From Actinomycetes bacterium (GTDB lineage Bacteria; Actinomycetota; Actinomycetes; Actinomycetales; Microbacteriaceae): a stretch of DNA of 39,439 nucleotides. This document shows, piece by piece, positions 34,083-39,439 of this stretch. A program made the position numbers and the translations under genes. The notes beneath the pieces were generated by a model, which had not been told where the DNA came from, searched no databases, and worked only from the letters and a program-made list of their open reading frames with translations. The DNA is taken from assembly GCA_029779645.1 (NCBI GenBank), contig JAKPAC010000025.1:1-39439 (forward strand), read 5' to 3'. Position 1 is the first letter of the stretch; the number at the start of each line of letters is the position of its first letter.

Positions 34083-35078
34083 GTGGCCATCGTTGACAGC
34101 GCGATCTATCGGGACGGGCGTCGCGTCGCCTCTCCGACGACGCTTGATGAGACATTCGCGCAGCTGCGCGCCCACGACGGCATCGCCTGGATAGGGCTGT
34201 ACCGACCCGACGAGCGGGAGCTGCGCGCCCTCGCGCTCGAGCTCGACCTGCACGAGCTCGTCGTCGAGGACGCGCTCTCAGGCCATCAGCGCGCCAAGCT
34301 CGAGCGCTACGACGAGGGCACCTTCGTCGTGCTCCGGCCGGCTCGCTACCTCGACGCCACCGAGGAGGTCGAGTTCGGCGAGGTGCACGTGTTCGTCGGG
34401 CCGCGCTCGGTCGTCACCGTGCGGCACGCCGAGTCGCCCGACCTCAGCCGGGTGCGCCGTCGCCTCGAGACGCATCCCGAGCTGCTCGCCCTGGGCGCCA
34501 TGGCGATCCTCTACGCCATCGTCGACGAGGTCGTCGACGCCTATCAGCCGGTGATCAACGGCCTGCAGGTCGACATCGACGAGATCGAGAACCAGCTCTT
34601 CGACGGCAACACCGACATCTCGCGCCGCATCTTCGGCCTCTCGCGCGAGGTCATCGACTTCCAGCGTGCGGTCGAGCCGCTCACGCCCATGCTCGAGCGG
34701 CTGCAGGCCGAGGCCGCGAGCTTCGGCATCGACGCGGAGCTCTCCCGCTCCATCCGCGATGTGCACGACCACGCGCTGCGCGTGACCGAGCGCGCCTCCG
34801 CGTTCCGGGCGATCCTCGAGAACGCGCTGATCGTGCATTCGACGATTGTGACGCAGCAGCAGAACGAGCTCGGCCTGCAGCAGAACGAGCAGGTCAAGAA
34901 GGTCTCGGGCTGGGCGGCGATCCTGTTCGCCCCCACGCTGGTGGGCGGCATCTACGGCATGAACTTCGACCACATGCCCGAGCTGCACTGGGGACTCGGC
35001 TACCCGATCGCGCTCGGCCTGATGCTGGCCTCCAGCATCACGCTGTACACCGTGTTCAAGACCAAGGGCTGGCTCTAG
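34083..35078 (+). CDS. corA: CorA family magnesium/cobalt (divalent cation) transporter
   Basis: The 331-residue protein has the CorA plan: a large cytoplasmic N-terminal domain with acidic and amphipathic helices (VDIDEIENQLFDG, FGLSREVIDFQRAVEPL), a long stalk helix ending in QQNEQVKKVSGWAAILFAPTLVGGIYGMNF, the selectivity motif GMN at 292-294, a short loop (DHMPELHW) and a second membrane helix ending in the basic KTKGWL. It forms a pentameric channel for Mg2+ and related ions in the plasma membrane. The start is GTG 34083, fixed by AGAGGAG five bases upstream; upstream sequence in the same frame belongs to the divergent regulator region. It converges with gnd across a 43-base gap with only a weak hairpin. 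Confidence 0.94.
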   Translation: MAIVDSAIYRDGRRVASPTTLDETFAQLRAHDGIAWIGLYRPDERELRALALELDLHELVVEDALSGHQRAKLERYDEGTFVVLRPARYLDATEEVEFGEVHVFVGPRSVVTVRHAESPDLSRVRRRLETHPELLALGAMAILYAIVDEVVDAYQPVINGLQVDIDEIENQLFDGNTDISRRIFGLSREVIDFQRAVEPLTPMLERLQAEAASFGIDAELSRSIRDVHDHALRVTERASAFRAILENALIVHSTIVTQQQNELGLQQNEQVKKVSGWAAILFAPTLVGGIYGMNFDHMPELHWGLGYPIALGLMLASSITLYTVFKTKGWL

Positions 35079-35121
35079 CTGCCCGGCGCGGTCGTCGCAG
35101 CGGCGATCGCCGGCACGGCGC

Positions 35122-36624
35122 TCAGTGCGTGCCGTCGGCCTCGATCTCGCTGCGGTCGCCCGACCACAGCGTGTGGAAGGCGCCCGCCATGTCGCGGCGA
35201 CGATAGGTGTGCGCGCCGAAGAAGTCGCGCTGGCCCTGCACGAGCGCGGCGGGGAGCCGCTCGGCGCGCAGGCCGTCGTAGTACGAGAGCGACGACGAGA
35301 ACGCGGGCGCGGGGATGCCGGAGCCCGCCGCCGCCGCGACGACCCGGCGCCAGGCCGACTGCGCCCGGGTGAAGGCCTCGACGAAGTAGGGCGCCGTCAG
35401 CAGCACCGGCATGTCGGGCTCGGCCGCGTAGGCGTCGGAGATGCGGTTGAGAAACTGCGCGCGGATGATGCAGCCGCCGCGCCAGATCTTCGCGATGGCG
35501 CCGAGGTCGATGCGCCAGCCGTACTCCATGGCGCCGGCGCGGATCGCGTCGAAGCCCTGCGAGTACGCGACGATCTTCGAGGCGTACAGCGCCAGGCGCA
35601 CGTCCTCGATGAACGCCGCCTCGTCGGGCACGGTGAGCGTCTGCGCGGGGCCGGGAAGGTCGCCGGCGACCTGGCGCTGCTCGGGGTGCGAGGAGAGCGA
35701 TCGGGCGAACACCGCCTCCGCGATGCCCGAGACGGGCACGCCCAGGCCCAGGGCGTTCTGCACGGTCCACACGCCGGTGCCCTTCGAGCCCGCCTCGTCG
35801 AGGATCACGTCGACCAGCGGGGCGCCGGTGCGGGCGTCGACCTGGCGGAGGACCTCCGCGGTGATCTCGATCAGATACGACTCGAGCTCGCCGCGGTTCC
35901 ACTCGGCGAAGATCTCGGCGATCTGCGCCGGGCCCGCGCCGGTGCCATGGCGGATCAGGTCGTAGGCCTCGGCGATCAGCTGCATGTCGGCGTACTCGAT
36001 GCCGTTGTGGATCATCTTCACGAAGTGGCCGGCGCCGTCGTGGCCGACGTGCGTGACGCACGGCTCGCCCTCCGCGACCGCGGCGATCGAGCGCAGGATC
36101 GGGCCGAGCGTGACCCAGGACTCGTCCGAGCCGCCGGGCATGATCGACGGGCCGGTGAGGGCGCCCTCCTCGCCGCCGGAGATGCCGGCGCCGACGAAGT
36201 TGATGCCCGTCGCGCGAATCGCGCGCTCGCGTCGGATGGTGTCGGTGAACAGCGCGTTGCCGCCGTCGACGATGATGTCGCCGGGCTCGAAGACGGCCGC
36301 GAGCGCGTCGATGACGGCATCGGTGGCGCGGCCGGCCTGCACCATGATGATGGCCGTGCGCGGCTTCTGCAGCGCGGCGGCGAAGCCGGCGTAGTCGTAT
36401 GCGGCGACGAAGCCGGCCTCGGGGTGGGCGGCGAGCAGCTGATCGGTGCGCTCGTGGCTTCGGTTGTACACCGCCACGGTGTTGCCCTCGCGGCTCGCGA
36501 GGTTTCGAGCCAGGTTGGAGCCCATGACGGCGAGGCCGACGACGCCGATGTTCGCGGCGGCACCCGTGCCGGTGTCGGGGGCGGTCTGTGCGGGCTGCTG
36601 TGCTGGCACGACGTTTTCAGACAC
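35122..36624 (-). CDS. gnd: 6-phosphogluconate dehydrogenase (decarboxylating)
   Basis: The 500-residue enzyme oxidises 6-phosphogluconate to ribulose-5-phosphate and CO2 with NADP+ in the pentose phosphate pathway. After a 22-residue Ala/Gln-rich extension come NIGVVGLAVMGSNLARNLASREG (cofactor loop), YNRSHERTDQLL, IIVDGGNALFTDT, the substrate signature GISGGEEGA and GPSIMPGG, the catalytic HFVKMIHNGIEYADMQ around residues 200-215, LDEAGSKGTGVWTVQNAL and the C-terminal FFGAHTYRRRD. Length favours the long, NADP-dependent form. The start is GTG 36624, five bases after AAGGAG. TAGCCT on the minus strand at 36686-36681 is a possible -10. The 160-base region upstream to 36784 contains no gene. 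Confidence 0.96.
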   Translation of the reverse strand: MSENVVPAQQPAQTAPDTGTGAAANIGVVGLAVMGSNLARNLASREGNTVAVYNRSHERTDQLLAAHPEAGFVAAYDYAGFAAALQKPRTAIIMVQAGRATDAVIDALAAVFEPGDIIVDGGNALFTDTIRRERAIRATGINFVGAGISGGEEGALTGPSIMPGGSDESWVTLGPILRSIAAVAEGEPCVTHVGHDGAGHFVKMIHNGIEYADMQLIAEAYDLIRHGTGAGPAQIAEIFAEWNRGELESYLIEITAEVLRQVDARTGAPLVDVILDEAGSKGTGVWTVQNALGLGVPVSGIAEAVFARSLSSHPEQRQVAGDLPGPAQTLTVPDEAAFIEDVRLALYASKIVAYSQGFDAIRAGAMEYGWRIDLGAIAKIWRGGCIIRAQFLNRISDAYAAEPDMPVLLTAPYFVEAFTRAQSAWRRVVAAAAGSGIPAPAFSSSLSYYDGLRAERLPAALVQGQRDFFGAHTYRRRDMAGAFHTLWSGDRSEIEADGTH

Positions 36625-36784
36625 GATGGCTCCTTGTCTCGCTCAGCCGCGGCGCCGATGCGCTCCATGGCAGTGGCCCAAGGCTAGCGCGGGCGCCGCG
36701 CCCGCGGGGAGCGGGCCCGGACAGCACGCCCGGGCCGCGGTCGCGCGCGTCGCCTCGAGCGAGTGGGCGCGCGCCGGCGCGGGC

Positions 36785-36907
36785 TCAGCCGCGGTAGTTC
36801 GCCTGGCGACCCATCGACCACAGCGCGAGGACGCCCGCAACGCCCGAGAGCGCGGCCAGAGCGCCGAGCACGCCAACGATGATCTGTGAAGGGAGGTTCG
36901 GATCCAT
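36785..36907 (-). CDS. Forty-residue single-span membrane protein
   Basis: The predicted protein begins MDPNLPSQIIVGVLGALAAL and continues with another hydrophobic run (SGVAGVLALW) and a basic end (SMGRQANYRG). Residues about 8-32 should form one transmembrane helix with the C-terminus inside. No function is assigned. I chose ATG 36907 because TACCGT lies six bases upstream with GGGGGC directly before the ATG; an ATG at 36988 would extend it by 27 residues without a membrane pattern and into the rplY leader. It is divergent from rplY. Confidence is limited by size, but the promoter placement and membrane helix support it. Confidence 0.62.
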   Translation of the reverse strand: MDPNLPSQIIVGVLGALAALSGVAGVLALWSMGRQANYRG

Positions 36908-36913
36908 GCCCCC

Positions 36914-36930
36914 ACGGTAGCAGGTAGACT
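36914..36930. promoter_or_regulatory. Divergent -10 elements for the small membrane protein and rplY
   Basis: On the minus strand TACCGT (36919-36914) precedes the 40-codon gene by six bases. On the plus strand TAGACT (36925-36930) points to rplY, whose ATG is 191 bases further on. The two hexamers are five bases apart, so the promoters overlap. Confidence 0.45.
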
Positions 36931-37121
36931 GGGTCGCGAACTTCGGCGAGGGATGCCACGACCTCCGTATGACGAACGTCACCGGCATCCGTTATCGACG
37001 CGGTGATGTGGGCCCGATGGGTCTCCTCACGCGCTTGCGTTCGAGTTGAGCACACCAGCAATCGGGTCGGCACCGCCGCCCGCACGAGCGGCCGCCCGGG
37101 CGGCCATCTGAGGAGTACGAA
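36931..37121 (+). promoter_or_regulatory. Structured 5' leader of rplY
   Basis: No gene is supported here. If transcription starts after TAGACT (36925-36930), rplY has a leader of about 180 bases. It contains a nested inverted repeat: GGATGCC (36951-36957) with GGCATCC (36984-36990), enclosing TGACG-AA-CGTCA (36970-36981). A second element is the perfect 16-base palindrome GGCCGCCCGGGCGGCC (37090-37105), just before GAGGAG (the ribosome-binding site) and the ATG at 37122. The second hairpin could occlude the ribosome-binding site region or act as an attenuator. I do not recognise a known riboswitch or ribosomal-protein leader. Confidence 0.45.
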
Positions 37122-37718
37122 ATGTCTGAAGACAACAAGGTTGTCGTCGAGCTGCGCGAGAACTTCGGCAAGGGCTTCGCCCGCCGCCTGCGCGCCGCCG
37201 GCAAGATCCCCGCGGTCATCTACGGCCACGGCACCGAGCCGCAGCACGTCGCGCTGCCCGGCCACCAGGTGACGCTGCTCATCCGCCGCGCCAACGCGCT
37301 GCTCGACCTCGACATCGCCGGCGCCTCGCAGCTCGTGCTCGTGAAGGACGTGCAGCGTGACCCCGTGCTGCAGATCGTCGAGCACATCGACCTGCTCGTC
37401 GTGAAGAAGGGCGAGCGCGTCCACGTCGAGGTGCCCGTGCACGTCATCGGCGAGACCGCGCCCGGCACGATCTTCAACCTCGACGCCGCCAGCCTGCGAC
37501 TGGACGTCGAGGCGACCCACATCCCCGAGAACGTCGTCGTCGACGTCACGGGCCGCGAGGAGGGCGCGCACATCTACGCCGCCGACATCGCGCTGCCCAA
37601 GGGCGCGGCGCTGGTCGACGAGCCCGACCTGCTCATCATCGGCGTCTCGGCCCCCGCCGGCGCGGCAGCCGAAGAGGACGAGGCGGCCGCCGAAGAGGGC
37701 GCCGCAGCAGCCGAGTAA
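37122..37718 (+). CDS. rplY: 50S ribosomal protein L25/general stress protein Ctc
   Basis: The 198-residue protein is the long (Ctc/TL5) form of ribosomal protein L25, which binds 5S rRNA. The N-terminal domain (VVVELRENFGKGFARRLRAAGKIPAVIYGHG, then VLVKDVQRDPVLQIVEHIDLLVV) makes the RNA contact; the C-terminal beta domain (VEVPVHVIGETAPGTIF through DVTGREEGAHIYAADIALP) is the Ctc extension. It ends in a very acidic Ala/Glu tail (AAAEEDEAAAEEGAAAAE). GAGGAG lies just upstream of the ATG. pth follows, the conserved order in actinobacteria, with a hairpin between them. The unusually long leader is described separately. Confidence 0.97.
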   Translation: MSEDNKVVVELRENFGKGFARRLRAAGKIPAVIYGHGTEPQHVALPGHQVTLLIRRANALLDLDIAGASQLVLVKDVQRDPVLQIVEHIDLLVVKKGERVHVEVPVHVIGETAPGTIFNLDAASLRLDVEATHIPENVVVDVTGREEGAHIYAADIALPKGAALVDEPDLLIIGVSAPAGAAAEEDEAAAEEGAAAAE

Positions 37719-37743
37719 GCGCGTCACACGTGACACCCGTCGG

Positions 37744-37777
37744 AGCCCGCTTCCCCAGACCTTGGTGGGGGCGGGCT
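37744..37777 (+). terminator. Hairpin between rplY and pth
   Basis: AGCCCGC (37744-37750) and GCGGGCT (37771-37777) are exact reverse complements, and CCCC/GGGG pair inside after a TT bulge. TTCGTCGTCG follows, so it could terminate part of the transcripts, leaving rplY in excess over pth. A second small palindrome GTCAC-AC-GTGAC lies at 37723-37734. Confidence 0.5.
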
Positions 37778-37801
37778 TCGTCGTCGATGAAGGAGGAACC
37801 G

Positions 37802-38386
37802 GTGGGGAACACCTGGCTCGTGGTCGGCCTCGGCAATCCCGGCGCACGCTATGCGGCGACCCGGCACAACGTCGGCCAGTTCGTGGTCGACGAGCTCGCC
37901 GCGCGGCACGGCGCCGCCTTCAAGGCGCACAAGGCGAACGCGCGCGTCGCCGAGACATGGCTGCGCCCCGGCGGGCCCAAGCTCATCCTGGCGAAGCCCA
38001 ACTCGTTCATGAACGTCTCGGGCGGGCCGGTCGCGGGGCTCGTCGCCTATTACGGCATCGGCGCCGACCGGGTCATCGTCGTCCACGACGAGCTCGACAT
38101 CGACTTCGACACGCTGCGGCTCAAGGTCGGCGGCGGGCACGGCGGGCACAACGGGGTGCGCGACATCGCCAAGGCCCTCGACACCCCGAACTTCACGCGC
38201 GTGCGCGTGGGCATCGGTCGCCCGCCCGGGAGGCAGGACCCCGCGAACTGGGTGCTCAGCGAGTTCGGCCCGAGCGAGCGCCCGAACCTGCCGGTGCTCG
38301 TCGGGGACGCCGCCGACGCGGTCGAGCGCATCATCGACGAGGGGCTCGTCGCCGCGCAGCAGCGCCATCACGCGCCGAAGCAGTGA
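37802..38386 (+). CDS. pth: Peptidyl-tRNA hydrolase
   Basis: The 194-residue enzyme cleaves peptidyl-tRNA released from stalled ribosomes to recycle tRNA. It shows VGLGNPGARYAATRHNVGQ with catalytic His22, KPNSFMNVSGG, VVHDELDIDFDTLRLKVGGGHGGHNGVRDI with Asp96 and RVRVGIGRPPG. I chose GTG 37802 because AGGAGG at 37791-37796 is at ideal distance; an in-frame ATG at 37787 lies before that ribosome-binding site, and the longer frame from 37730 lies inside the hairpin. It is followed by mfd after 31 bases. Confidence 0.97.
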   Translation: MGNTWLVVGLGNPGARYAATRHNVGQFVVDELAARHGAAFKAHKANARVAETWLRPGGPKLILAKPNSFMNVSGGPVAGLVAYYGIGADRVIVVHDELDIDFDTLRLKVGGGHGGHNGVRDIAKALDTPNFTRVRVGIGRPPGRQDPANWVLSEFGPSERPNLPVLVGDAADAVERIIDEGLVAAQQRHHAPKQ

Positions 38387-38405
38387 GCGCCGCCCCCTGC
38401 TCCCG

Positions 38406-38411
38406 TAGACT
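38406..38411 (+). promoter_or_regulatory. Candidate leaderless promoter (-10) for mfd
   Basis: TAGACT ends six bases before the mfd GTG at 38418, the same hexamer that precedes the rplY leader at 36925. The short gap after pth (31 bases) leaves room only for this promoter. Confidence 0.5.
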
Positions 38412-38417
38412 TCTTCG

Positions 38418-39439
38418 GTGAGTGTGTCGGGGATTGTTCACGCGCTGGCGACGGGTGAGACCGTTCGCAGCGCACTGTCGATGGCGCAGGTCGACGCCGA
38501 TTTCTCGATGGTGGACGGCGCCGATGCGCCGCTGCTGTCGGCGCTGCTCGCCCGCCGGGCCGAGCGCGGGGCGACGGCCGCGCTGCTGGCCATCGCGCCG
38601 ACCGGCCGCCGCGCCGAATCGCTCGGTCCCGCGCTTGCGGCGATGATGCCCGAAGCCACGGTGCTGCACTTCCCGGCGTGGGAGACCCTGCCGCATGAGC
38701 GCCTCAGCCCGAGCCCCGAGATCGTCGGCCGGCGCCTGGCCGTGCTGCGCGCGATGACGAGCTGGGACGGGGCGTCACCGCTGATCGTCACCGCGTCGGT
38801 GCGCGGCGCGATCCAGCCGATCGCCCGCGGACTCGGCGATGTCGAGCCGCTCGAGCTGGTGGTCGGCGCGCGGGGCTTCGAGCTCACCGCGCTCGCGGGG
38901 CAGCTCGTGCAGCTGGCCTACGCCCGCGTCGACATGGTCTCGCGGCGCGGCGAGTTCGCCGTGCGCGGCGGCATCCTCGACATCTTCCCGCCGACCGCCG
39001 AGCATCCGTACCGCGTCGAGTTCTTCGGCGACGAGATCGACCAGATCCGCGCGTTCTCGGTGGCCGACCAGCGCTCGCTCCCCGAGGCGGTCGAGCGCGT
39101 CGTGGTGGTGCCCAGCCGCGAGCTGCTGCTGACCGACGAGGTCCGCCAGCGGGCCCGCGAGATGCAGGGCGAGTTTCCGAGCCTGGCGGGGATGCTCGAG
39201 AAGCTGGCCGAGGGGATCCCGGTGGAGGGCATGGAGTCGCTCACCCCGGCGCTGACCGGCGGGCTCGTGCCGCTCACGCGGTACATGCCGGCGGGCGCCG
39301 CCGTCGCCCTGCTCGACCCGGAGCGCGCGGTCGGCCGCGCGATCACCCTGGGCGAGACGAACCGCGAGTTTCTCAGCGCCGCGTGGAGCGCCGCCACGGT
39401 CGGCGCGCAGGCCCCGATCGACCTCTCCGGCGGCGACTT
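38418..39439 (+). CDS. mfd: Transcription-repair-coupling factor Mfd, 5' part
   Basis: About 340 codons of mfd are present; the gene continues past the right edge. The N-terminal UvrB-homology module is recognisable: LLAIAPTGRRAESL, LHFPAWETLPHERLSPSPEIVGRRLAVL, IVTASVRGAIQPI, and the key VSRRGEFAVRGGILDIFPPTAEHPYRVEFFGDEIDQIRAFSVADQRSL. Mfd removes stalled RNA polymerase from damaged template and recruits UvrA. The start is GTG 38418 (VSVSGIVHALATGE), six bases after TAGACT; no ribosome-binding site is visible. The helicase and RNA-polymerase-interacting domains lie outside the window. Confidence 0.95.
   Translation, partial: MSVSGIVHALATGETVRSALSMAQVDADFSMVDGADAPLLSALLARRAERGATAALLAIAPTGRRAESLGPALAAMMPEATVLHFPAWETLPHERLSPSPEIVGRRLAVLRAMTSWDGASPLIVTASVRGAIQPIARGLGDVEPLELVVGARGFELTALAGQLVQLAYARVDMVSRRGEFAVRGGILDIFPPTAEHPYRVEFFGDEIDQIRAFSVADQRSLPEAVERVVVVPSRELLLTDEVRQRAREMQGEFPSLAGMLEKLAEGIPVEGMESLTPALTGGLVPLTRYMPAGAAVALLDPERAVGRAITLGETNREFLSAAWSAATVGAQAPIDLSGGD

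Overview
The window is a chromosomal segment from a high-GC Gram-positive bacterium. The core gene order and the TANNNT -10 hexamers point to an actinobacterium, most plausibly Microbacteriaceae (a Microbacterium relative). The family call is inference; the class is well supported. The order PMT mannosyltransferase - rsmI - metG - tatD - rsmA - ispE, and then glmU - prs and rplY - pth - mfd, is the same core neighbourhood as Mycobacterium tuberculosis Rv1002c-Rv1020. Here rpfB is absent between tatD and rsmA, and unrelated genes are inserted at two points.

Layout. 1-3.8 kb: an NYN RNase-like protein with a LOTUS/OST-HTH domain (minus, cut by the window edge), a small membrane protein, a two-domain sulfurtransferase and a quinone-reductase-type oxidoreductase. 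3.9-10.8 kb: hrpA (minus), then divergently an FAD-dependent oxidoreductase with an N-terminal beta-sandwich-like domain and an aldo/keto reductase. 10.8-19.5 kb: pmt (minus) divergent from rsmI, then metG, tatD and rsmA, an inserted VOC protein (minus) and a second aldo/keto reductase, and ispE. 19.5-22.6 kb: an osmoprotectant-type ABC importer (ATPase, two permeases, lipoprotein) coupled to ispE by a chain of 4-base overlaps. 22.6-25.1 kb: an ABC-F ATPase and a MarR regulator (both minus). 25.2-27.7 kb: tRNA-Gln, glmU and prs, closed by a strong hairpin. 27.8-36.9 kb: an accessory block with two overlapping acyl-CoA dehydrogenases, a divergent MFS exporter, a response regulator/histidine kinase pair, a CorA transporter, gnd and a 40-residue membrane protein. 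36.9-39.4 kb: rplY with a long structured leader, pth and the start of mfd.

How the genes work together. Most serve housekeeping: translation (metG, rsmA, rsmI, rplY, pth, tRNA-Gln), cell-wall and isoprenoid precursors (glmU, ispE), PRPP synthesis (prs), the pentose phosphate pathway (gnd), protein O-mannosylation (pmt) and DNA repair (mfd). The accessory parts are osmolyte uptake, acyl-CoA oxidation, drug or siderophore-type efflux and two-component signalling.

A recurring feature is a TANNNT hexamer 6-8 bases before the start codon of many genes, on both strands. That geometry predicts leaderless transcripts. I saw no insertion sequence, prophage, CRISPR array or rRNA gene, and no gene-free stretch above about 260 bases. 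I did not find a convincing new multi-gene system. The items most worth a second look are the NYN-LOTUS protein, the two-domain FAD oxidoreductase, the tRNA-Gln/glmU junction, the rplY leader and the acyl-CoA dehydrogenase/MFS intergenic region.
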